Source: Pseudomonas sp. S30 (lineage in GTDB: Bacteria > Pseudomonadota > Gammaproteobacteria > Pseudomonadales > Pseudomonadaceae). Taken from it: a stretch of 59,064 bases of DNA. The stretch's first letter is position 1. Every line of letters starts with the position of its first letter. The notes under the pieces are model-generated. The model worked only from the letters and a program-made list of their open reading frames with translations. It did not search any database and had not been told where the DNA came from. The position numbers were made by a program, and so were the translations under genes. Positions 52,109 to 59,064 of this stretch are shown here, one piece after another. The stretch covers positions 1-59,064 of the forward strand of contig NZ_JACVTO010000027.1 in NCBI RefSeq assembly GCF_016518545.1, in the 5' to 3' direction.

Positions 52109-52714
52109 ATGCGTAGTCTGGTCTTGCTGTTGACGCTCCTGGCGTTGGGCGGCTGCATGAAAGTCAGTGACATGGGGGAGGGCGTGCGCTATCAGCTGAG
52201 CGATGCCGGCCTGCTGGATCATAGCGATACCACCCGTACCCTGTCGGTCCGTCTGCAACCGGACTCGTTCATCTTCATCGGGCAGGGGGCGTTCGTGCCG
52301 CCCGGCAAAGGGCCAGTACCCCGGCAGAACGCGGTCGCCGAGGAGGCGTTCAAGAGCTTCGTCGAGTACTTCCCGTTGGTGCGCCGCGCCAAGGCGCCCC
52401 TTGGGCTGGAAGAGGCCATCGCCGAAGCACGCTCGGTCGGTGCCCACTATGTGCTCTATACGCGTTTCGCCCGAACCGATGACCGTATAGGCAATGGCGA
52501 CGAGTGGTATGACGAGCAGGCGGTGGATCGACTCGGTTGGGACACCGGTGTGGTGCAGATGATGCTCATCGAGACCAGTACCCGCTATCTGATCGATACC
52601 GCGCGGATCAAGAGTCGTGGCGGTTTGTTGACGTTCCACGACAACACCCCGCAGGATTTGCTCGCCGAACCCATGCGCGAGTACGCTCGTAGCCTGTTGG
52701 GCATGAGCCGATAA
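52109..52714 (+). CDS. DUF4823 outer-membrane-type lipoprotein
   Basis: A 201-residue lipoprotein precursor. The signal peptide RSLVLLLTLLALGGC ends in the lipobox LGGC; the residue after the cysteine is methionine, not aspartate, so sorting to the outer membrane is expected. The rest matches DUF4823 (function unknown). I chose ATG 52109 because GGAGG lies six bases upstream; ATG 52106 is too close to that box. The next gene follows after ten bases. Confidence 0.88.
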   Translation: MRSLVLLLTLLALGGCMKVSDMGEGVRYQLSDAGLLDHSDTTRTLSVRLQPDSFIFIGQGAFVPPGKGPVPRQNAVAEEAFKSFVEYFPLVRRAKAPLGLEEAIAEARSVGAHYVLYTRFARTDDRIGNGDEWYDEQAVDRLGWDTGVVQMMLIETSTRYLIDTARIKSRGGLLTFHDNTPQDLLAEPMREYARSLLGMSR

Positions 52715-52724
52715 GGGAAGGGTG

Positions 52725-53285
52725 ATGAGCGCTGAAGGCAGGGTCGATGACATTCTGAAACAGGTTCCTACGGAAAAGGCATTGCCCCCCGTGCATCTCT
52801 GGAACCCGCCGTTCTGCGGCCACATCGACATGCGCATCGCCCGTGACGGCACTTGGTATTACCTGGGCACCCCTATCGGTCGACAGCCGATGGTTCGGCT
52901 GTTTTCCAGCATCCTGCGGCGTGATGGCGACGACTATTTCCTGGTGACTCCGGTCGAAAAGGTCGGCATTCGCGTGGACGATGCCCCGTTCGTGGCCGTT
53001 CTGGTGGAGGTTCACGGGAAAGGCGAAGATCAAGTGTTGCGCTTCACCAGCAACGTACAAGACCAGGTCGAGGCCGGCCCTGAGCATCCCTTGCGGGTTC
53101 AGACCGATCCCGCCACCGGCGAGCCGGCGCCTTACCTGCTGATGCGCGACAACCTCGAAGCGCTGATTCACCGCAATGTGTTCTACCAACTAGTCGAGTT
53201 GGCTGTGCCCCGAACCTTGGAGGGCGAGCAGTGGCTGGGTGTGTGGAGCGGTGGCCAGTACCATGTGCTGGGGCGGGCCGATTGA
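52725..53285 (+). CDS. DUF1285 protein
   Basis: A 186-residue soluble protein of the DUF1285 family, with PPVHLWNPPFCGHIDMRIARDGTW, GTPIGRQPMVRLFSSILRRD and a C-terminal LGVWSGGQYHVLG. The family structure is known to have a PH-like fold, with no proven function. GGAAGGG upstream selects ATG 52725. It probably forms an operon with the lipoprotein gene; a terminator follows. Confidence 0.9.
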   Translation: MSAEGRVDDILKQVPTEKALPPVHLWNPPFCGHIDMRIARDGTWYYLGTPIGRQPMVRLFSSILRRDGDDYFLVTPVEKVGIRVDDAPFVAVLVEVHGKGEDQVLRFTSNVQDQVEAGPEHPLRVQTDPATGEPAPYLLMRDNLEALIHRNVFYQLVELAVPRTLEGEQWLGVWSGGQYHVLGRAD

Positions 53286-53304
53286 ACCCCTGAGAGGCCG
53301 AAAC

Positions 53305-53341
53305 GAAAAAACCTCCAGTGCTTGCGCATCTGGAGGTTTTC
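53305..53341. terminator. Terminator between DUF1285 gene and tRNA-Asn
   Basis: GAAAAAACCTCCAG and CTGGAGGTTTTC form a long stem with A and T runs on both sides, so it can work for the DUF1285 transcript and for the tRNA-Asn transcript from the other strand. Confidence 0.88.
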
Positions 53342-53347
53342 ATCGAT

Positions 53348-53423
53348 TGGCTCCGCGACCTGGACTCGAACCAGGGACCCAATGATTAACAGTCATTTGC
53401 TCTACCGACTGAGCTATCGCGGA
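53348..53423 (-). tRNA. tRNA-Asn (GTT)
   Basis: A complete 76-base tRNA on the minus strand with encoded CCA. The anticodon loop CTGTTAA gives anticodon GTT. The acceptor strands TCCGCGA and TCGCGGA pair fully, with G as the discriminator base, and the D arm and the GTTCGAGTC T arm are standard. Confidence 0.97.
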
Positions 53424-53433
53424 ATCTTTCGGT

Positions 53434-53461
53434 ATCTTAATCAATGCCGGAGGGAAGTCAA
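53434..53461 (-). promoter_or_regulatory. Promoter of tRNA-Asn
   Basis: On the minus strand TTGACT (53461-53456) and TAAGAT (53439-53434) are 16 bases apart, close to the sigma-70 consensus. They end 10 bases before the tRNA. Confidence 0.75.
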
Positions 53462-53486
53462 GCCGCCCCCTTGGCAAATCAATCGC

Positions 53487-54683
53487 TTACAGCACTTCGA
53501 CGATGGCCTTGGTCACCACGTGGATGTTGCTCTGGTTCAAGGCGGCCACTGCGATGCGACCGGTGTCCAGGGCATAGATGCCGAAATCGTTCTTCAGGCG
53601 GGTTACCTGTTCCACGGTGAGTCCCGAGTAGGAGAACATCCCCACCTGGCGTCCGACGAAGCTGAAATCACGGTTGGCGCCATAGTGCGCCAGCAATTCG
53701 ACCATCTGCTTGCGCATGCCATGGATGCGTTCGCGCATCTCGCTGAGTTCGCTTTCCCACATCTGGCGCAAGGCCGCATCGTTCAGCACGGTGGCCACGA
53801 TGGTTGCACCGTGGGTCGGCGGGTTGGAGTAGGTGGTGCGGATCACCCGCTTGACCTGGGACAGCACGCGGCTGCTCTGATCCTTGGAGCCGGTGACGAT
53901 CGACAGGGCGCCGACGCGCTCGCCGTACAGCGAGAACGACTTGGAGAAGGAGCTGGAGACGAAGAAATCCAGGCCCGACTCGGCGAACAGGCGAACCGCG
54001 AAGGCATCCTGGTCGATGCCGTCGCCGAAGCCCTGGTAGGCCATGTCGAGGAACGGTACATGCCCCTTGGCCTTGATCACTTCCAGGGCGTTTTTCCAGT
54101 CGTCCAGTGCGAGGTCCACGCCGGTGGGGTTATGGCAGCAGGCGTGCAGCACGACGATCGATCCCGAAGGCAGGCCGTTCAGGTCCTCGAGCATGCCGGA
54201 GCGGTTCACGTCGTTGCTGTGCGCATCGTAGTAGCGGTAGCTCTGTACCGGGAAACCGGCCGATTCGAACAGGGCCCTGTGGTTTTCCCAGCTGGGATCG
54301 CTGATGGCGACGATGGCGTCCGGTGTCAGGCGCTTGAGGAAGTCGGCACCGATCTTCAGCGCGCCGGTGCCCCCCACCGCCTGCACCGTGACCACGCGAC
54401 CCTCGGCCAGCAGGGGCGAATCGGCACCGAACAGCAGTTTCTGTACGGCTTGGTCATAGCTGGGAATCCCATCGATCGGCAGGTAACCGCGGGAGGCGTG
54501 CTGAGCCACACGCTGGGTCTCGGCCTGAATCACCGCACGCAGCAGCGGGATGCGGCCCTCCTCGTTGCAGTACACACCCACGCCCAGGTTGACCTTGTCG
54601 GTACGGGGATCGGCATTGAAAGCTTCGTTGAGGCCCAGGATGGGGTCGCGGGGTGCCAGCTCGACAGCGGAAAACAGGCTCAT
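53487..54683 (-). CDS. Aromatic/aspartate aminotransferase (TyrB-like)
   Basis: A 398-residue fold-type I class I aminotransferase with LAPRDPILGLNEAFNAD, the HACCHNPTGVDL block, the Tyr-containing DMAYQGFGDG and the PLP lysine in SSSFSKSFSLYGERVGA. The C-terminal arginine for the substrate carboxylate is in IAVAALNQSNI-adjacent sequence. It should transaminate tyrosine, phenylalanine and aspartate. Found divergent from uvrB, as PA3139 is in P. aeruginosa. ATG 54683 is the family start. Confidence 0.93.
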   Translation of the reverse strand: MSLFSAVELAPRDPILGLNEAFNADPRTDKVNLGVGVYCNEEGRIPLLRAVIQAETQRVAQHASRGYLPIDGIPSYDQAVQKLLFGADSPLLAEGRVVTVQAVGGTGALKIGADFLKRLTPDAIVAISDPSWENHRALFESAGFPVQSYRYYDAHSNDVNRSGMLEDLNGLPSGSIVVLHACCHNPTGVDLALDDWKNALEVIKAKGHVPFLDMAYQGFGDGIDQDAFAVRLFAESGLDFFVSSSFSKSFSLYGERVGALSIVTGSKDQSSRVLSQVKRVIRTTYSNPPTHGATIVATVLNDAALRQMWESELSEMRERIHGMRKQMVELLAHYGANRDFSFVGRQVGMFSYSGLTVEQVTRLKNDFGIYALDTGRIAVAALNQSNIHVVTKAIVEVL

Positions 54684-54926
54684 TGTTACCTTGGCTCTGA
54701 ATGGAGAGTGATAGGAATCGCACCCTCCAGCCCAATGCACTGAAGCGGTGCAAACGGGGAGTCAGTATAGAGATACCCGTCGGACACTGCGACAGTCTGG
54801 CGCAGCTTTTGCGGCCATGCAGGCAAATTTTTTCGACTCTTGGCCCTTTCGTCCGGTCCACTGCAATGAACCTATACACAAGGCTTTACCGAGACTGTGC
54901 TCCAAGGCTTTTTTGCGTATAGACTA

Positions 54927-54942
54927 CTGGCTAAATTTACAG
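54927..54942 (+). promoter_or_regulatory. LexA (SOS) box of uvrB
   Basis: CTGGCTAAATTTACAG fits CTG-N10-CAG, with an A/T-rich centre and one change from the consensus left half (CTGG for CTGT). It ends 25 bases before the uvrB start, the right place to block its promoter. Confidence 0.72.
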
Positions 54943-54967
54943 TGCAGCGATATTTGCGAGGTCCTTC

Positions 54968-56983
54968 ATGTCCGAGTTCCAGCTCGTCACGCGCTTCCAG
55001 CCAGCGGGTGACCAGCCCGAGGCGATCCGTCAGTTGGTGGAGGGTCTGGAGGCCGGCCTGGCCCACCAGACGCTGCTGGGCGTGACCGGCTCGGGCAAGA
55101 CCTTCAGCATCGCCAACGTCATTCAGCAGGTGCAGCGGCCGACCATGGTGCTGGCGCCGAACAAGACGCTGGCCGCGCAGTTGTATGGCGAATTCAAGGC
55201 ATTCTTCCCGAACAACGCCGTGGAATACTTCGTTTCCTATTACGACTACTATCAGCCCGAAGCCTATGTGCCGTCGTCGGACACCTTCATCGAGAAGGAC
55301 GCCTCCATCAACGACCATATCGAGCAGATGCGCCTGTCTGCGACCAAGGCCCTGCTCGAACGCCGCGACGCGATCATCGTCACCACCGTGTCCTGCATCT
55401 ACGGCCTGGGCAGCCCGGAAACCTACCTGAAAATGGTCCTTCATGTGGACCGGGGCGACAAGTTCGATCAACGCGCACTGCTGCGGCGCCTCGCCGACCT
55501 GCAGTACACCCGTAACGAAATGGACTTCGCCCGGGCCACGTTCAGGGTGCGCGGTGACGTCATCGACATCTTCCCCGCCGAGTCCGACCTCGAGGCCATT
55601 CGCATCGAGTTGTTCGATGACGAAGTCGAGAACATCGCTGCCTTCGATCCGCTCACCGGCGAGGTGATTCGCAAGTTGCCGCGCTTCACGTTCTACCCCA
55701 AGAGCCACTACGTGACGCCCCGCGAGACCTTGCTGGGGGCTGTGGAGGGCATCAAGGAGGAGCTCGGCGAGCGGCTGGAATTCCTCAACAAGGCGAACAA
55801 GCTGGTGGAGTCCCAGCGCCTGGAGCAGCGTACCCGTTTCGACCTGGAGATGATTCTCGAACTGGGCTATTGCAACGGCATCGAGAACTACTCGCGGTAC
55901 CTCTCCGGTCGCCCCTCGGGCGCGCCTCCGCCCACCCTCTACGACTACCTCCCGGCCGACGCGTTGTTGGTGATCGACGAGTCCCATGTCAGCGTGCCCC
56001 AGGTGGGCGCCATGTACAAAGGCGACCGCTCGCGCAAGGAAACCCTGGTGGAGTATGGCTTCCGACTGCCATCGGCGCTGGACAACCGGCCCATGCGCTT
56101 CGACGAATGGGAGGCGGTCAGCCCGCAGACCATTTTCGTCTCGGCCACGCCAGGCCCCTACGAGGAGGAACATGCCGGGCGAGTGGTGGAGCAGGTGGTA
56201 CGTCCCACCGGCCTGGTGGACCCGATCGTCGAAGTGCGCCCGGCGCTCACCCAGGTAGACGACCTGCTGTCGGAGATCGGCAAACGGGTGGCGGCCGGCG
56301 AACGCGTGCTGGCGACCACACTGACCAAGCGCATGGCCGAGGACCTGACCGATTATCTGGCCGACCATGACGTGCGCGTGCGTTACCTGCACTCGGACAT
56401 CGACACCGTCGAGCGGGTCGAGATCATTCGCGATCTGCGCCTGGGCACGTTCGACGTGCTGGTGGGGATCAACCTGCTGCGCGAAGGGCTGGACATGCCC
56501 GAGGTCTCGCTGGTCGCCATCCTCGACGCCGACAAGGAAGGCTTCCTGCGCTCCGAGCGTTCGCTGATCCAGACCATCGGCCGCGCGGCCCGCAACCTGA
56601 ATGGCAAGGCAATCCTGTACGGCGACCAGATCACCGGCTCCATGCAGCGGGCCATCGATGAAACCGAGCGACGCCGTGACAAGCAGATGGCGTTCAACGA
56701 GGCCAATGGCATCGTGCCCAAGGGCGTGGTCAAGGACATCACCGATATCCTCGAGGGCGCCACCGTGCCCGGTGCTCGCAGCAAGAAACGCAAGGGTATG
56801 GCCAAGGCGGCGGAAGAAGCCGCTCGGTACGAGGCCGAGCTCAAGACGCCGGGTGAAATCACCAAGCGCATCAAGGTGCTCGAGGAGAAGATGTTCCAGA
56901 TGGCCCGGGATCTCGAGTTCGAAGGCGCGGCGCAGTTGCGCGACGAAATCGGTCAGCTTCGTGCGCGGCTGATTACCAGCTAG
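54968..56983 (+). CDS. uvrB: Excinuclease ABC subunit B
   Basis: A 671-residue helicase-like repair protein. Walker A is GVTGSGKTF (about residues 39-47), the beta-hairpin region is YYDYYQPEAYVPSSDTFIEKD, the DEAD-like box is VIDESHV, and motif VI is QTIGRAARN. The C-terminal UVR domain FEGAAQLRDEIGQLR binds UvrC. It loads on damaged DNA with UvrA. A LexA box lies upstream. Confidence 0.97.
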   Translation: MSEFQLVTRFQPAGDQPEAIRQLVEGLEAGLAHQTLLGVTGSGKTFSIANVIQQVQRPTMVLAPNKTLAAQLYGEFKAFFPNNAVEYFVSYYDYYQPEAYVPSSDTFIEKDASINDHIEQMRLSATKALLERRDAIIVTTVSCIYGLGSPETYLKMVLHVDRGDKFDQRALLRRLADLQYTRNEMDFARATFRVRGDVIDIFPAESDLEAIRIELFDDEVENIAAFDPLTGEVIRKLPRFTFYPKSHYVTPRETLLGAVEGIKEELGERLEFLNKANKLVESQRLEQRTRFDLEMILELGYCNGIENYSRYLSGRPSGAPPPTLYDYLPADALLVIDESHVSVPQVGAMYKGDRSRKETLVEYGFRLPSALDNRPMRFDEWEAVSPQTIFVSATPGPYEEEHAGRVVEQVVRPTGLVDPIVEVRPALTQVDDLLSEIGKRVAAGERVLATTLTKRMAEDLTDYLADHDVRVRYLHSDIDTVERVEIIRDLRLGTFDVLVGINLLREGLDMPEVSLVAILDADKEGFLRSERSLIQTIGRAARNLNGKAILYGDQITGSMQRAIDETERRRDKQMAFNEANGIVPKGVVKDITDILEGATVPGARSKKRKGMAKAAEEAARYEAELKTPGEITKRIKVLEEKMFQMARDLEFEGAAQLRDEIGQLRARLITS

Positions 56984-57261
56984 GGATTGTCGCGACTCTG
57001 CCTCACCTGGATCCGAGAATGCGCGCAGTGGGACGAGCCCGGCTCATGTGCTGGAGACCCTTGTCAGCACTCGCACTGTCGTCCGAACGCCGTCTGGGCG
57101 ATGGCGGATCAGTTTCGTGCCAGGTCTGCAATCGCGGGTGGCCGGCAGGGCATGGGCCATGGCAGAGGCTCGTGACGGGACTGTGCCCGCCCATGCTGGA
57201 GACTGGAGCCCGCACCCTGCTACCATCGCGGTTTGGTTTCATTCTTTCTCCGAGACAGTCC
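56984..57261. other. Gap between uvrB and gltX
   Basis: The 278 bases hold no gene with family likeness, and no clear terminator or promoter was seen. The gltX frame stays open upstream to 57019 but lacks a start signal there. Confidence 0.5.
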
Positions 57262-58743
57262 ATGACCACCGTTCGTACCCGCATCGCGCCATCGCCCACT
57301 GGCGACCCTCATGTCGGCACCGCCTACATCGCTCTGTTCAACTACTGCTTCGCCAAGCAGCACGGCGGCGAATTCATCCTGCGCATCGAAGATACCGATC
57401 AGTTGCGCTCGACTCGCGAGTCCGAACAGCAGATCTTCGACGCATTGCGCTGGCTCGGTATCGAGTGGAACGAAGGGCCTGATGTCGGCGGTCCCCATGG
57501 GCCGTACCGACAGAGCGAACGCGGCGAGATCTACGCCCGCTACGCCAAGGAGTTGGTCGAGGCCGGGCATGCTTTCTACTGCTTCTGTACCGCCGAAGAG
57601 CTCGACCAGATGCGTGCCGAGCAGATGGCTCGGGGCGAGACCCCGCGCTACGACGGTCGTGCGCTGAAGCTGAGCGCGGAGGACGTGCAGCGTCGTCTGG
57701 CCGCTGGCGAGCCGCACGTGATTCGCATGAAGGTGCCCAGCGAGGGTGTCTGTGTGGTGCCGGACATGTTGCGCGGCGATGTCGAGATTCCCTGGGACCG
57801 CATGGACATGCAGGTGCTGATGAAGAACGATGGCCTGCCCACCTACTTCCTGGCCAACGTGGTGGACGATCACCTGATGGGGATCACCCATGTACTGCGC
57901 GGCGAAGAATGGCTGCCCTCGGCACCCAAGCTGATCAAGCTGTATGAATACTTCGGTTGGGAACAGCCCAAGCTGTGCTACATGCCGCTGCTGCGCAACC
58001 CGGACAAGTCCAAGCTGTCCAAGCGCAAGAACCCCACTTCGGTGACCTTCTACGAGCGCATGGGCTTCATGCCCGAGGCCATGCTCAACTACCTGGGCCG
58101 CATGGGCTGGTCGATGCCGGATGAGCGTGAGAAATTCTCCCTGGCGGAGATGGTCGAGCATTTCGATCTGTCGCGCGTTTCCCTGGGCGGGCCGATTTTC
58201 GACATCGAGAAGCTTTCATGGCTCAACGGTCAGTGGCTGCGTGACCTGCCGGTGGAGGCGTTCGCCGCGCGGGTGCAGCAGTGGGCGTTCAATAGCGACT
58301 ACATGATGAAGATCGCCCCGCACGTGCAGGGGCGGGTAGAGACCTTCAGCCAGATCGCGCCTTTGGCGGGCTTCTTCTTCGAAGGCGCACTCAAACTGGA
58401 TGCGCGCCTGTTCGAGCACAAGAAGCTGACCCCTGACCAGGTACGCCAGGTGATGCAGCTGATCCTGTGGAAGCTGGAGAGTCTGCGTCAGTGGGAAAAA
58501 GAGCGCATCACTGGGTGTATCCAGGCGGTGGTCGATGCCTTGGGCCTGAAACTGCGCGACGCGATGCCCCTGATGTTCGCCTCGATATCCGGGCAGGCCA
58601 GTTCCGTTTCGGTTCTCGATGCGATGGAGATCCTGGGCCCGGACCTGACCCGTTACCGCCTGCGCCAGGCGCTGGAGTTGCTGGGCGGGGTGTCGAAGAA
58701 AGAAAACAAGGAGTGGGAGAAGCTGCTGGCAAGCATCGCCTGA
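57262..58743 (+). CDS. gltX: Glutamyl-tRNA synthetase
   Basis: A 493-residue class I synthetase charging tRNA-Glu. The HIGH-type motif is APSPTGDPHVGTAY (residues 9-22), the KMSKS-type motif is KLSKRKN, and RIEDTDQLRST is the family block. The cysteines around FYCFCTAEEL belong to the zinc-site region, which is reduced here. ATG 57262 matches the family start. Confidence 0.96.
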   Translation: MTTVRTRIAPSPTGDPHVGTAYIALFNYCFAKQHGGEFILRIEDTDQLRSTRESEQQIFDALRWLGIEWNEGPDVGGPHGPYRQSERGEIYARYAKELVEAGHAFYCFCTAEELDQMRAEQMARGETPRYDGRALKLSAEDVQRRLAAGEPHVIRMKVPSEGVCVVPDMLRGDVEIPWDRMDMQVLMKNDGLPTYFLANVVDDHLMGITHVLRGEEWLPSAPKLIKLYEYFGWEQPKLCYMPLLRNPDKSKLSKRKNPTSVTFYERMGFMPEAMLNYLGRMGWSMPDEREKFSLAEMVEHFDLSRVSLGGPIFDIEKLSWLNGQWLRDLPVEAFAARVQQWAFNSDYMMKIAPHVQGRVETFSQIAPLAGFFFEGALKLDARLFEHKKLTPDQVRQVMQLILWKLESLRQWEKERITGCIQAVVDALGLKLRDAMPLMFASISGQASSVSVLDAMEILGPDLTRYRLRQALELLGGVSKKENKEWEKLLASIA

Positions 58744-58884
58744 AGTGCATCCGAGCGCGCCCGAGGTGAACGATGGCGGCGGATAAAGTCGCTGCCATTG
58801 CTGCAGCCTGACTGCATGTCCGGGGGCGAGGCGGTAAGTGATTGTTATCTGTGAAAAAGTTTTTGAATATTTTCGAGAATTCGT

Positions 58885-58913
58885 TTGACAGTCCTGCAAT
58901 CGGATCTTAATAT
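58885..58913 (+). promoter_or_regulatory. Strong promoter of the tRNA-Ala operon
   Basis: TTGACA (58885-58890) and TAATAT (58908-58913) are 17 bases apart, almost exact sigma-70 consensus. A GC-rich discriminator (GCGCCCC) follows, as at stringently controlled stable-RNA promoters. The upstream 40 bases are A/T-rich like an UP element. The start is near 58920. Confidence 0.85.
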
Positions 58914-58988
58914 GCGCCCCGTCCACAGCGATGAACACACACGAAGCACCTGGCCCCCAGCCGTTGTTTCGGTTCAGAGCGACATCGT

Positions 58989-59064
58989 GGGGCTATAGCT
59001 CAGCTGGGAGAGCGCCTGCATGGCATGCAGGAGGTCAGCGGTTCGATCCCGCTTAGCTCCACCA
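58989..59064 (+). tRNA. tRNA-Ala (GGC)
   Basis: A complete 76-base tRNA ending in encoded CCA at the last base of the window. The anticodon loop ATGGCAT gives GGC. Acceptor strands GGGGCTA and TAGCTCC pair with a G3-U70 wobble, the alanine identity mark. More tRNA genes may follow outside the window. Confidence 0.97.

Overview
The window is chromosomal DNA of a Pseudomonas, probably close to the P. putida/P. fluorescens side of the genus. This is inferred from GC-rich codon use, from gene orders that match the genus (fadE with a PA2817-type gene; comEC-exbB-exbD-lpxK-kdsB-murB; rne/rluC; rpmF-plsX-fabD-fabG-acpP-fabF-pabC-mltG-tmk-holB; uvrB-gltX), and from protein sequences. The species cannot be fixed by reading alone.

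Region 1 (1-20024) is an accessory iron-acquisition locus. After the 3' part of a tRNA-Gly gene and its terminator comes a cell-surface-signalling trio: a FecI-type sigma factor, a FecR-type regulator and a TonB-dependent receptor with an N-terminal signalling domain. A tightly packed operon follows. Its order matches the achromobactin genes of Dickeya and P. syringae: acsF-acsD-acsE-MFS exporter-acsC-acsB-acsA, then the ABC importer cbrA-B-C-D. Two more genes are translationally coupled to its end: a FhuF-like [2Fe-2S] ferric-siderophore reductase and an RraA-fold protein that lacks the arginine of the usual Arg-Asp pair. The enzymes would make a citrate/2-oxoglutarate/diaminobutyrate/ethanolamine carboxylate siderophore. 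The MFS protein would export it, the receptor and CbrABCD would import the ferric form, and the FhuF-like protein would release the iron.

Region 2 (20200-26351) matches the P. aeruginosa PA2810s: a PA2817-like protein, fadE, a glutathione S-transferase, an ABC-2 exporter pair and a DUF2062 membrane protein.

Region 3 (26494-41004) is envelope and RNA-metabolism core: comEC, exbB/exbD (where enterobacteria carry msbA), lpxK, a YcaR-like protein, kdsB, a low-molecular-weight phosphatase and murB. Then come rne with a long leader and a 13-unit hexapeptide repeat, divergent rluC, a HAD phosphatase, an S49 peptidase and a Maf protein.

Region 4 (41098-50950) is the fatty-acid cluster with yceD and rpmF at its head, followed by pabC, mltG, tmk, holB and tatD. 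The pilZ gene that sits between holB and tatD in P. aeruginosa is absent.

Region 5 (50951-59064) holds a likely RgsA small RNA, a TetR regulator, a DUF4823 lipoprotein, a DUF1285 protein, tRNA-Asn, an aromatic aminotransferase, uvrB behind a probable LexA box, gltX, and tRNA-Ala at the right edge.

The most distinctive part is the achromobactin-type locus with its coupled FhuF/RraA tail. Other points worth attention are the structured gap between murB and rne, the missing pilZ, and the hairpins ahead of acsF and rne.
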